Positions 45,976-53,174 of a stretch of DNA of 53,174 nucleotides are shown here, one piece after another; position 1 is the stretch's first letter, and the number at the start of each line of letters is the position of its first letter. The notes below the pieces were generated by a model. The model made no database searches and had not been told where the DNA came from. It worked only from the letters and a program-made list of their open reading frames with translations. The translations under genes were made by a program, and so were the position numbers. Origin of the DNA: a virus; the IMG/VR virus record IMGVR_UViG_3300034022_000267, positions 64,001 to 117,174 of that record, one strand, 5' to 3'.

Positions 45976-47631
45976 TTAATTTAAAACTACATTACCTGAT
46001 CCAATAAGTGCAACTAATGCGTTGTAAGCAACATCACTCGCTGACGTTCGTTTAGGTGTTGAACCACATTTAATTATAAAGTCACTATAAGGGACATAAA
46101 TATAACTAGGTTGAATATCATTTAACAAATTGTCTGTTTCTGTTGAGTTAAACCCTGTCCAACTACCACCAAATGCTGGTTCTATAGTTAAACCTGTATA
46201 GGAAGAAGCCCAAGTTCTACCTGATGAAGAATAACTAAAGTTATTATTACCATTTTGTACAGTAAAACTAATTATTAGTGGTGGTAATAAAAATAAATCA
46301 CCAGTTAAAGTATTAAAGCCTCCTATGCGTATAGCAATTGATGATAATGGTAATGTTGTTATATCACCACTAACTGTATTATTACCAAGTATAAGAGCAA
46401 TCTCTATGTTTGGTGGTAATGTAGATATATTACCACTTATTGTATTATCTCCATCAATTTCACAGATTATAAGTGACCTTGGTAAATTTAAAACAGTTCC
46501 ACTTATTGTGTTATCACCATCAATTCTTAGTTGTCTTACTGAAGGTAAATCAGATGTATCACCACTTATAGTATTAAAACCTCTAATTATCATCGTTGAA
46601 CTTGTCAGCATACGTGGTAAATCAGATGTATCTCCACTAACTGTATTATTACCCTGTAAATCTAGTGTACTAGTTAAAGTGTTTGGAAATCCTGATGTGT
46701 CACCACTAATAGTATTAGTACCATATATACCCATAAGTGTTAAAAATCTTGGTAAATCAAATGTAGTTCCACTAACATCAGTATTTTGAAGAACTAACTC
46801 AGTTATAGTGCGTGGTAAATTTAAAACATTTCCAGTAATAAATAAACCATCATTAGGCCATGCTCTTAAATCATCTAATTGATCTAATTTCTCTAATTCA
46901 CTTGTTGATGTCCATAATGATTGAGAGTTGTGAGGATTTGTTTCTGATTTAAAGGCTGTTATTGACGATAGATCTGTTGATAAAATTTTAATTTGTCCTG
47001 TATATGGTAATAAATATGTGTGAAATATATTAGTTGATCCTGATGGGAATGATTCTATATTACCATCTCCCCAATCTATATAATAAGGAAGTGACGCTGT
47101 TATTCGAAACCCATATATTGGTGTGGTACTACTCACAGTAGGAAAAATTTCAGTAACACCTTCAGCGTTAATTATAAAATCTTCGAGTGGTGCTTCTGTA
47201 GTGGTGGTTGTAGTAGTACTACTTGTACTAGTAGTTGTAGTACTAGTAGAAGTACTGGTACTAGTAGAAGTACTGGTACTTGTACTAGTAGAAGTGCTTG
47301 TACTAGTACTTGTAGATGTTGTTGTAATTCCTGTACCAGAAGTACGACAGCTACAATCTTTTATACATCCAGATGTGAACCTTCTCACTTTACTAGCAAT
47401 CATATTAACAGTGAAATGTCCTGCATAGTTTGGATTACACACCTTGTACTGTAGAATACGTTTATAGTTCAATAAATCAGAAAGTAACTCATGGTTGAAA
47501 GATTTGTTTAGCATAAATACAACATTGTTATATAAGCTAACACTCATCTCTGCAACCTTGCAGTCTATACTTTCAATTAATGAACATATATCTTCGCATT
47601 CTGCACAATTAGTTAATCTAGGTGTTAACAT
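45976..47631 (-). CDS. LRR-like repeat adhesin with Ser/Thr linker
   Basis: Encodes 551 aa. Residues 1-~100 are a Cys-containing base (LTNCAECEDICSLIESIDC; LLNYKRILQYKVCNP) that I recognise from other crAss-like and Bacteroidota phage proteins. A ~45-residue Thr-Ser alternating linker follows. The outer part has IDWGDGNIESFPSG, as in BspA-like/DUF285 surface proteins, then eight repeats of 21-23 residues on the pattern N-T-[IV]-S-G-D-x-S-x-L-P, which should form an LRR or beta-solenoid. The C-terminus (TSASDVAYNALVALIG) looks like a cap. Likely a receptor-binding or decoration protein. Its start overlaps the 39-aa gene by 7 nt. Confidence 0.72.
   Translation of the reverse strand: MLTPRLTNCAECEDICSLIESIDCKVAEMSVSLYNNVVFMLNKSFNHELLSDLLNYKRILQYKVCNPNYAGHFTVNMIASKVRRFTSGCIKDCSCRTSGTGITTTSTSTSTSTSTSTSTSTSTSTSTSTSTTTTSTSSTTTTTTTEAPLEDFIINAEGVTEIFPTVSSTTPIYGFRITASLPYYIDWGDGNIESFPSGSTNIFHTYLLPYTGQIKILSTDLSSITAFKSETNPHNSQSLWTSTSELEKLDQLDDLRAWPNDGLFITGNVLNLPRTITELVLQNTDVSGTTFDLPRFLTLMGIYGTNTISGDTSGFPNTLTSTLDLQGNNTVSGDTSDLPRMLTSSTMIIRGFNTISGDTSDLPSVRQLRIDGDNTISGTVLNLPRSLIICEIDGDNTISGNISTLPPNIEIALILGNNTVSGDITTLPLSSIAIRIGGFNTLTGDLFLLPPLIISFTVQNGNNNFSYSSSGRTWASSYTGLTIEPAFGGSWTGFNSTETDNLLNDIQPSYIYVPYSDFIIKCGSTPKRTSASDVAYNALVALIGSGNVVLN
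47197..47325 (-). repeat. Imperfect 12-18-nt repeats coding the Thr-Ser linker
   Basis: Units such as ACTAGTACAAGTACC and ACTTCTACTAGT recur throughout this stretch and encode alternating Thr-Ser, then poly-Thr. Unit lengths are multiples of three, so gain or loss of units would keep the frame while changing linker length. Similar but shorter Thr-coding repeats lie at about 44.17-44.22, 44.41-44.53, 43.40-43.43, 43.10-43.15 and 48.42-48.48 kb. Confidence 0.8.
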
Positions 47632-47744
47632 GATCTAAAAAATTTTAATGCTTTATTTACAGCAGCACGACAAGTTGCGCATAAGCCATCTTTTAATTGA
47701 CACCCACAACCAACATTAGTACCACAAGTTCTACAATTTGCCAT
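47625..47744 (-). CDS. 39-aa Cys-rich mini-protein, zinc-finger-like
   Basis: Reading from the ATG at 47744: MANCRTCGTNVGCGCQLKDG, then LCATCRAAVNKALKFFRSC and TAA. Six of the eight Cys form CxxC, CxC and CxxC groups, the spacing of a small treble-clef or zinc-ribbon knuckle; another Cys is the C-terminal residue. It lies 6 nt after the 187-aa gene, and its TAA overlaps the ATG of the 551-aa gene by 7 nt, so translation is probably coupled to both. Short Cys-rich genes at this spot exist in related phages as I recall. It could be a small virion cement or assembly factor; function unknown. Confidence 0.7.
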   Translation of the reverse strand: MANCRTCGTNVGCGCQLKDGLCATCRAAVNKALKFFRSC

Positions 47745-47750
47745 TTGATT

Positions 47751-48314
47751 TTAATTAAAGTTGTTTATATAATTATTACCAGAACATCCACAATTATTTC
47801 TTATGAAAGCTGTTAGTGCTTTATCTGCTTGATTATATAGTTTATTTGCATTTACTATTGCACAGTTATTAGCTGCTGCAATTGCTCCTTGAATAAAGAA
47901 ATATATGGAATTTAGTTCCACTTTTGATTGTGTTCTAATTGCACTATCGCACTCCATCATATCAAGTGTCATAAAAGCTTCATCGAATCTCTCTTGAATT
48001 TTATCTGTACGCATAATAGATTTTTCTATAAAGTTTGCATATGCAGGTGCAATGGAATATCTCAAGTGATATACACCATCAGGAAGAGGTTGATTAATGC
48101 CTGCTGATGAAATTCCTAAATTAGCTGACGTAAATGTATTATAACTATTTACATCAAAAGGAATAATTGCAACATTGAATCCAGGAGGAGTTATTTCTAT
48201 TGTTGGAGAAGTAACTACAGGAGGATCTGTTAAATACGTAGAAGTATCAACAACACCAAGTGTTAATGTATTATATGTAGGAACTACTAAGAAATCTAAT
48301 TTTAATGTTGGCAT
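47751..48314 (-). CDS. Putative virion protein, beta N-terminus and helical Cys-ending C-terminus
   Basis: Encodes 187 aa from the ATG at 48314 (MPTLKLDFLVVPTYNTLTLG). An in-frame ATG at 48368 lies inside the stem of a hairpin and would add 18 unlikely residues, so I reject it. The first ~100 residues are beta-rich (VTSPTIEITPPGFNVAIIPF; GVYHLRYSI) like a small jelly-roll or Ig-type domain. The rest is helical (KIQERFDEAFMTLDMMECD; IYFFIQGAIAAANNCAIVNA). Position after the auxiliary capsid candidate suggests a head- or tail-fibre base. Family not recognised. Confidence 0.55.
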   Translation of the reverse strand: MPTLKLDFLVVPTYNTLTLGVVDTSTYLTDPPVVTSPTIEITPPGFNVAIIPFDVNSYNTFTSANLGISSAGINQPLPDGVYHLRYSIAPAYANFIEKSIMRTDKIQERFDEAFMTLDMMECDSAIRTQSKVELNSIYFFIQGAIAAANNCAIVNANKLYNQADKALTAFIRNNCGCSGNNYINNFN

Positions 48315-48329
48315 GTTTTTATAATAAAT

Positions 48330-48368
48330 ATGCCAGAGGAATATGAGATTTCCTCTTTCCCCTGGCAT
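48330..48368 (-). other. 12-bp stem-loop between the auxiliary capsid and 187-aa genes
   Basis: ATGCCAGGGGAA (48368-48357, minus strand) pairs with TTCCTCTGGCAT (48341-48330) over 12 bp with one G-U, around a 15-nt loop. No U-run follows, so it is more likely an RNA-processing or attenuation element, or a 3' stabiliser for the abundant capsid mRNA, than a full terminator. Its G+C content stands out locally. Confidence 0.7.
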
Positions 48369-48406
48369 AGGTTATTTAATAATAATTTTTTTACTTCTTC
48401 TTATCC

Positions 48407-49606
48407 TTATGGAATGTTAGTAGAAGTTGTAGTAGTAGTTGAAGGAGCAGCAGTACTAGTAGTAGTTGTTGTAATAATACAAGCATTGTTATCTACAACA
48501 GCACCTAAAGCAGCTACTAACACTTCTTCAATGTCAGCAGCAATTGTACCAGTACCTGAAGCAGCATTTGGAACAGCAAGGATTACCATAGAATCTTCCA
48601 TAATGTAATCACCCCATTGGTAAGCAGATTTATCATATTCATTGAATTTGATATAATAAGTATCATATGTAGCACCACTAGATACCCAAGACTCAAAGTT
48701 CTCATTGTAACCAGCCATTCTGTAAAGGTGTTTCAAGTAACCAGCTTGGTAGCTATAGAAGTTTTTCTCTAATTGAGCAATTTCTGCAGATTGTCCTGAA
48801 GCGTAAGAAGCACGTTGTGTGATTACAGAGTTAGCAACAATGTTACAGTTGTCAGCAACAATAAAGTCAGCAGTAGTAGCTGGACCAGAATAAACAAAAG
48901 TTCTAAAAGACATTCTGTCATATTCAAAAGGGAAAGCAGCAACATCACATGGCTGACCATATACTGTTAAAGGTTTTCCAGTAATACGTAAAATAGTACC
49001 ACCTACATTTTCAAATGTAAAGAATGTGTTAAAGCTAATGTTATCAGGATTGATACCAGGAGCTTGTGCAGTTAATTTTGCAATCAATTGATTAATTAAT
49101 GCATTTGCATCAACATCGGTACATGGGTCACCACCACAATCACAACAAGGTGCTTGTACAGTTACTGAACGTGTAAATCCATTGAAATACAATGTATTAA
49201 TGTAAGAAGAGCTAGCACGCAATGTAAGTGTTAATGTATCACCACATTGTACAGAGAAATTAGTTACATCTGTAATTTGATTCGCAGCTGTAGGACATCC
49301 TGATGCTTTGTACCATTCTGTTACGTTAGAGCTGTTAGGTCTAACTGTCTGAGCAGCTCCTGTAAGAGGCAAAGCTCCACCAGCAATTCTGTCAGATCTT
49401 TTAGATCCTTGTAAATAAGTGTTATCTCTACCTTGTGCAATGTAGAAATAAGGAAACGTAGCAATATCTGTGCTATCTACTGTAGCATACAAATTGTTAA
49501 AGATTCCCACAATACCTGGGTCTAGGTCTTGTGTTGAGCCAGAGCTAGGGAGCGTTGCTTGCCCTACTGGAACCACGAATACCGTGGTTAATGAAAAATC
49601 AGCCAT
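48407..49606 (-). CDS. Candidate auxiliary capsid/major virion protein with poly-Thr C-terminus
   Basis: Encodes 399 aa. The N-terminus (MADFSLTTVFVVPVGQATLP) and PYFYIAQGRDNTYLQGSKRS are followed by beta-rich domains, a Cys cluster (CCDCGGDPC, ~153-161) and a helical part (AEIAQLEKNFYSYQAGYLKH). The protein ends with two poly-Thr tracts separated by AAPS. Codon choice looks more GC-balanced than in neighbours, as in the capsid gene, which hints at high expression. Placement three genes after the capsid gene fits the auxiliary capsid protein of crAss-like phages. Structural role inferred, not proven; the exposed Thr tail could be an attachment point. Confidence 0.55.
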   Translation of the reverse strand: MADFSLTTVFVVPVGQATLPSSGSTQDLDPGIVGIFNNLYATVDSTDIATFPYFYIAQGRDNTYLQGSKRSDRIAGGALPLTGAAQTVRPNSSNVTEWYKASGCPTAANQITDVTNFSVQCGDTLTLTLRASSSYINTLYFNGFTRSVTVQAPCCDCGGDPCTDVDANALINQLIAKLTAQAPGINPDNISFNTFFTFENVGGTILRITGKPLTVYGQPCDVAAFPFEYDRMSFRTFVYSGPATTADFIVADNCNIVANSVITQRASYASGQSAEIAQLEKNFYSYQAGYLKHLYRMAGYNENFESWVSSGATYDTYYIKFNEYDKSAYQWGDYIMEDSMVILAVPNAASGTGTIAADIEEVLVAALGAVVDNNACIITTTTTSTAAPSTTTTTSTNIP

Positions 49607-49633
49607 TTTTATTTATTTAAATGTTAATAAAGT

Positions 49634-50365
49634 TTATTCGTTTGTTTGTATTCTATATTGTGCACTTTGAACTGCAGAAGCATTTTCTGTATACATTGCT
49701 AAATTTTGCACTGTAAGATCTAGAAGTTCATCTTCTAAATATAATTCTAATTCACAATCTGTATTAATTGATGGATTGCCATCTAACATTATATATCCTT
49801 CTTTATTTATATAATCAGGATAACGCATGTACATTATATTTAAACTAACTGGTTCAAATGTACCATCTGTAAAAATACTTATTTCATCAGATGCAAGAAT
49901 ATTAAATGTTTCTTGATATTCAAATGAAGGTTTATAATGATCATTATTTAATATAAATTGAAGATCACCATGTTTAGCAAGATCTCGATTAATCCAAATC
50001 TTTCTGTTCTTACATCTTCCTTTATCTGCTAATAGATAACTATCTACATAAAACATATATTCTGGAAAAAGATCATGAACGCTAGCAACCCATTGATTTA
50101 TATTTGGATCTCTTAATGTCAATGTTAGAGGTTGATGGTTATAATCCATTACAAGACTTTGTAAATCTTCATAACGTTTTTTAAATGAATCTTGTCCTAA
50201 TTGACTAACAATACTTATACCATCAATTTTTTGCTTTATTAACTTAATCTGAGCTTCATTTAAAGCTAGGATTTTGTCTTCTAATTGAATTTGTTGATGT
50301 TCATTAGTTGATAGTTTATTTAGTTTCTGATCAATCTTATATAATAAACTATCTACTGGTATCAT
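49634..50365 (-). CDS. Virion assembly protein, possible head-tail adaptor
   Basis: Encodes 243 aa. Residues 1-~80 are helical and may coil (KIDQKLNKLSTNEHQQIQLE; AQIKLIKQKIDG). The middle is beta-rich (MFYVDSYLLADKGRCKNRKI; EISIFTDGTFEPVSLNIMYM), and the C-terminal helix ELLDLTVQNLAMYTEN is of the sort that ends connector-type proteins. It could be a neck adaptor or ring subunit encoded apart from the main neck block, or a capsid vertex protein. No motif allows a firm choice. Confidence 0.5.
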   Translation of the reverse strand: MIPVDSLLYKIDQKLNKLSTNEHQQIQLEDKILALNEAQIKLIKQKIDGISIVSQLGQDSFKKRYEDLQSLVMDYNHQPLTLTLRDPNINQWVASVHDLFPEYMFYVDSYLLADKGRCKNRKIWINRDLAKHGDLQFILNNDHYKPSFEYQETFNILASDEISIFTDGTFEPVSLNIMYMRYPDYINKEGYIMLDGNPSINTDCELELYLEDELLDLTVQNLAMYTENASAVQSAQYRIQTNE

Positions 50366-50381
50366 ATTCTTTTATATTTTT

Positions 50382-50409
50382 AAACTAGCTACTAAATAGC
50401 AGCTAGTTT
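50382..50409 (-). other. Perfect 9-bp stem-loop across the stop of the 322-aa gene
   Basis: AAACTAGCT/AGCTAGTTT arms (50382-50390, 50401-50409) with a 10-nt loop. The loop contains the TAG stop codon of the 322-aa gene, and the downstream arm runs into the A-rich leader of the 243-aa gene. It could stabilise or separate the mRNAs, or regulate reinitiation. The U-rich side lies on the plus strand, where no gene would need it. Confidence 0.65.
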
Positions 50410-51360
50410 TTTAGTTTTTAATTTACCTTCTAATATTAATAACTCATCTTGGTTATCATCATCAGCAAGGAATCTAATTAAATCTTCTTCATCTTTTGCC
50501 ACTTCATATTCACCTTCATAAACCTTACCGTTAGGTTTGATTCTATATACTGAATGTGCTGTAGCTTGTTTAACAAGATCTTTAATATGTAGAAGGGCAT
50601 CTTTCATGTCAGCAAATCTGTTGAATACTTCAACTGGACTTAATCCTGAATATTTACCATTCTTGAATTCTGTTTGTTTTAACACATTATCAACTAAATT
50701 ATACACAACCTCTTCTTTTGTTTCTTCTGTTACTGGAAGACCTAATAGTCTTGCAACTTTTTTCTTCTTCTCAGGAGACATAGAATCAAACTTAACAATT
50801 GCTTTGTTAATCAATTGTTTTTTCTTGTATATAACAGCATTCTCAATTTCATCATCAACAACATAGAACTGTGTCTCTGCTGGATACTCACCTCTTTCCC
50901 AAGCTTGGTGACTTGAAGCAATTGTGGGATGTACTCTCAACCATGAAAAAGCAATTTCTTGAAAAGCATTTCCTAGATCAAAATAGTTATCACCATCCAT
51001 TAATTTAACAGATTGAACATGTGTTTGATCATCTGGAGAAAGTGACAATCCATAATTCCAGAATTGTGAACGAGGTCCTAAATCAATATCCCCTATTTCC
51101 TCTTCTAATCTTTTTTTAAGATTTGTTACTCTTTCTGTTTCAAGTTGTCTTTCAGTATCATCTTTGATTCGTTTGATGTAAGATGCAGTTGGATCTAATC
51201 CTGTTCTATACTTTCCATCTAATTCTTTGTAAGGATATTTAAAAACTCCTGTACCAGGAATTCTTGTCATTCCTTTTTGTGATAGACCACTGTCCATTGT
51301 TTGCAATTGCGAACTGTTATACTCACGTTTGATTGTAGAGATTTTGCCTGTTTTAGCCAT
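50392..51360 (-). CDS. Head-assembly or virion protein following the capsid gene, unknown function
   Basis: Encodes 322 highly charged, mostly helical aa. There is a probable coiled coil near residues 65-92 (YIKRIKDDTERQLETERVTN, then KKRLEEEIGDID), a central GNAFQEIAFSWLRVHPTIAS region and a C-terminal acidic/basic tail (EDLIRFLADDDNQDELLILE). Genes of this size follow the capsid gene in several Bacteroidota phage groups, but I cannot name the family. A scaffold or capsid-associated factor is possible. The ATG lies directly after the structured 250-nt spacer, and the stop sits in a hairpin loop. Confidence 0.5.
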   Translation of the reverse strand: MAKTGKISTIKREYNSSQLQTMDSGLSQKGMTRIPGTGVFKYPYKELDGKYRTGLDPTASYIKRIKDDTERQLETERVTNLKKRLEEEIGDIDLGPRSQFWNYGLSLSPDDQTHVQSVKLMDGDNYFDLGNAFQEIAFSWLRVHPTIASSHQAWERGEYPAETQFYVVDDEIENAVIYKKKQLINKAIVKFDSMSPEKKKKVARLLGLPVTEETKEEVVYNLVDNVLKQTEFKNGKYSGLSPVEVFNRFADMKDALLHIKDLVKQATAHSVYRIKPNGKVYEGEYEVAKDEEDLIRFLADDDNQDELLILEGKLKTKKLAAI

Positions 51361-51610
51361 AATGTAGTTAAATTTAATAATTGGTTTATTTTAGTAGAGT
51401 GGTTCCATCGAAGGAACTTGATCCTGGATACTATCCATACCAAACACTCTTGTTTACTATTTTAAAGTGCAGGTGCTAAGGCAAATGCTTAGTTGGGCAC
51501 TATTTGAGATCAATCCCCTCTAGGAGGGAGAGGAGGTGAGGGGATCTTTCTCGGAAATAAGAGATGTATGCTGTTCTATAATGGGAAGCAATACACCTTC
51601 AATTTTATTA
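51361..51610 (-). ncRNA. Structured 250-nt intergenic region after the capsid gene; candidate non-coding RNA or RNA switch
   Basis: This is the longest gene-free stretch and is richer in G+C than its surroundings. In minus-strand order it holds an 8-bp stem ATCCCCTC/GAGGGGAT (51513-51520 with 51538-51545, 17-nt loop), a nested stem-loop AGTGC/GCACT enclosing CTAAG/CTTAG (51466-51501), and GTTCC/GGAAC (51402-51417). There is no clear U-run terminator. The only short frame (15 codons, ATG at 51438) is not convincing. Possible roles are a 3' structure protecting capsid mRNA, an attenuator, or an independent small RNA. Confidence 0.45.
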
Positions 51611-53173
51611 TTAGAATTGTGGGATTTCCTCAATCAACACAGTTCTTGATAAATCTTCAATAAATACATCACATCTGTCTTTCATCCAGATTTCGTATCC
51701 TGGGAATTTGTTAGCACTTGACATACCTTGAGATTTAGCAAAACCTAAGTGATGACGAGTTCCATCAATATAACCCCAAGTCATAGAAGGAGCACCTTTC
51801 ATTCTCACTTCTCTAATGTTATTCACCATTGAACCATCAGACATTGGAGAAACATCAAACACCATAAATACAGGAGTGCTCTTTTTGTTTTGTCCAAACT
51901 CTAAGTTAGTTTGTGGTAAATCTAATTCTTTCAAGTGAATCAATTCAACTCTACCAGTCTCACGTGTTACCATTGCATCAAATGCAAAGTTGTAAGTGAT
52001 ATGTTGTCCTTCACCTTGCATAAATCTGTTTCCAGAATCAGCCATAAATGTAAGACCAGAATTCAATGCATCATTTTTCAAAGCTTGTTGGAATACATCG
52101 AATCCAGCTTCATTAGTATACATTTTTACACTTCTGTCTTTTACATCCACTCTTCTGTAGAAAAGATCACCAAATACAGAACGAATTAAGTTAGCAGAGA
52201 ATTCACCTCTGTTATATTGTACTAAGTTTCCATTATTACGCATTCTGTGATATACACCAGCAGACGTACGTTTAACTTCTTGTTTAGAACCACCAGATTT
52301 AACTGTACCTGGTTTAGCCCAAATCATACGTTTAACTTTCAATTCAATCATAGATTTACGCATCCAGAATTCGATGAACGGTTCCCATTTAACATCATTA
52401 CGTGTAAGTGGTAATTGGTTACGTCTTTGTGGAGCATATACCAAAATATCAAGAGGTTTACCAGAAGCATCTCTCATCATTTTGTCATCAGCCCATTCTG
52501 TGATTTTGTGCTCATAACCATATGCAGAACCTAAAGATTCAAACATTGTGATTTGCTCACCTAATCTTGGAAGACCTAATAAGTCTTGATCAAATTCACC
52601 AATAGCAGCATCAACTAATTCTAGTTCAATACCATACTGTAAGAATGTAGGATTAACAAAGTCAATAGTTGGATTATCAGTCACAAGAGTGAATGAATAA
52701 AGGTAACCCATGTTCCAAGGTAATGGATCTTTGATCACGTAGAAACGTGGACCGTACTGACGTGTACCTACAGAGATGATAGCGTTTTTAGAAAACTCAT
52801 TAGTATCTAATACTAATTGGAATTCTTGACCATCAATACCTGTTTTACCAGCATCGATTAAATCTTGTGTGGTAGAAGGAATGTCAATAATTTTTGGGAA
52901 CTTGTAAGGAACAGCTACTTGCCATTTCCACGCATCACTATTATTATCAATATAATAAGGTGTGCTTTTGTTGATCATGTCTAAGAAGTCATTGCTATAC
53001 AATGAGCTCTGTGTGTAAAGACTGATGATTTTTTTATCATAGTCTGCAGGCTCAGTAGAGTGAAAACTCTCTAAGTGGTTAGAGTCTGTTAGTTTCCCTA
53101 CTGCACGTTTGTCCATAGACGCTACACGAGCATAAGTAAAACCAGTTAACCCAGGAATTGTTTGAATTGCCAT
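51611..53173 (-). CDS. Major capsid protein, crAss-like (HK97 fold expected)
   Basis: Encodes 520 aa; the start codon lies at the window edge, so the gene is complete. The sequence reads as a crAss-like major capsid protein: MAIQTIPGLTGFTYARVASM, YTQSSLYSNDFLDMI, an N-terminal arm and E-loop region, then IEFWMRKSMIELKVKRMIWA, FSANLIRSVFGDLFY, TYNFAFDAMVTRETG and a C-terminal RCDVFIEDLSRTVLIEEIP. Length (~500 aa) fits the group. Codon use is more GC-balanced than elsewhere, in keeping with a highly expressed gene. It forms the icosahedral shell. The identification rests on family recognition and on the order of the genes that follow. Confidence 0.85.
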   Translation of the reverse strand: MAIQTIPGLTGFTYARVASMDKRAVGKLTDSNHLESFHSTEPADYDKKIISLYTQSSLYSNDFLDMINKSTPYYIDNNSDAWKWQVAVPYKFPKIIDIPSTTQDLIDAGKTGIDGQEFQLVLDTNEFSKNAIISVGTRQYGPRFYVIKDPLPWNMGYLYSFTLVTDNPTIDFVNPTFLQYGIELELVDAAIGEFDQDLLGLPRLGEQITMFESLGSAYGYEHKITEWADDKMMRDASGKPLDILVYAPQRRNQLPLTRNDVKWEPFIEFWMRKSMIELKVKRMIWAKPGTVKSGGSKQEVKRTSAGVYHRMRNNGNLVQYNRGEFSANLIRSVFGDLFYRRVDVKDRSVKMYTNEAGFDVFQQALKNDALNSGLTFMADSGNRFMQGEGQHITYNFAFDAMVTRETGRVELIHLKELDLPQTNLEFGQNKKSTPVFMVFDVSPMSDGSMVNNIREVRMKGAPSMTWGYIDGTRHHLGFAKSQGMSSANKFPGYEIWMKDRCDVFIEDLSRTVLIEEIPQF

Positions 53174-53174
53174 T

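Noticed and set aside
48315-48368. Upstream ATG for the 187-aa protein at 48368
   Set aside because: That codon lies inside a 12-bp hairpin, and the added 18 residues look like translated stem rather than protein.
51391-51438. 15-codon open frame (MDSIQDQVPSMEPLY) in the spacer after the capsid gene
   Set aside because: Too short, no supporting leader, and it overlaps an RNA stem-loop; better explained as chance within a structured region.
1-53174. Stop-codon reassignment, as in some crAss-like lineages
   Set aside because: TAA, TAG and TGA all end genes at natural boundaries (TAG at 50.39 and 5.49 kb, TGA at the endolysin end) and the very long genes have no internal stops.
1-53174. tRNA genes, CRISPR arrays, integrase or att sites
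   Set aside because: I found no cloverleaf-like sequence in the gaps, no spaced direct repeats of array type, and no recombinase gene. The Thr-coding repeats are coding and irregular.

Overview
The window is an AT-rich (roughly one-third G+C by eye) stretch of a tailed double-stranded DNA phage genome. Every gene I can support lies on the minus strand, so the biological reading order runs from position 53174 down to 1. The best fit is a crAss-like phage (Crassvirales) of a Bacteroidota host. The reasons are a crAss-type major capsid protein followed by the neck/tail order of that group, a P22 gp10-like tail-muzzle protein, a run of very large virion proteins that includes a two-barrel RNA polymerase with a D-F-D-I-D metal-binding motif, Bacteroidota-type promoters (TTTG-N20-TAnnTTTG), A/T-rich leaders with no clear Shine-Dalgarno, and FISUMP and Thr-linker adhesin modules common in Bacteroidota. 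All three stop codons are used as stops and the reading frames are intact, so no code change is needed here.

Layout in transcription order. 53.2-47.6 kb, head genes: major capsid protein, a highly structured 250-nt spacer, two unknown virion or assembly proteins, a candidate auxiliary capsid protein ending in a poly-Thr tract, a 187-aa protein and a 39-aa Cys-rich mini-protein. 47.6-43.1 kb, adhesins/fibres: a leucine-rich-repeat-like protein, a tail-collar-domain fibre, and three smaller Thr-linker proteins, closed by an intrinsic terminator. 42.9-32.1 kb, neck and tail: a metallophosphoesterase, a GIY-YIG homing endonuclease, three probable ring/adaptor proteins, the 1962-aa muzzle protein and a 288-aa accessory. 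32.1-5.5 kb, ejected cargo: an HNH homing endonuclease with its own promoter, then proteins of 586, 1270, 865, 4289 and 1629 aa. The 4289-aa protein combines two zincin-type HExxH sites with the RNA polymerase; the 1629-aa protein carries a PD-(D/E)XK nuclease. 5.3-0 kb, lysis and fibres: a membrane/coiled-coil protein, GH24 endolysin, unimolecular spanin, a fibre gene with small partners, a holin-like membrane protein, and at least three paralogous adhesins sharing one N-terminal anchor, the last cut by the window edge.

How it fits together: host-type promoters appear to drive blocks of late genes; the capsid, neck and muzzle build the virion; the giant proteins are probably packaged, possibly cut by the built-in proteases, and ejected so that the virion RNA polymerase can start early transcription. 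The most unusual theme is a modular adhesin system. Three kinds of short anchor or partner domain are each reused in several genes and joined by Thr-rich linkers to unrelated tip domains (C-type-lectin-like FISUMP, collar domain, LRR-like repeats, small Cys-bracketed modules), as if built for domain exchange.

Functional assignments rest on motifs read by eye and on knowledge of the families; no database search was run.
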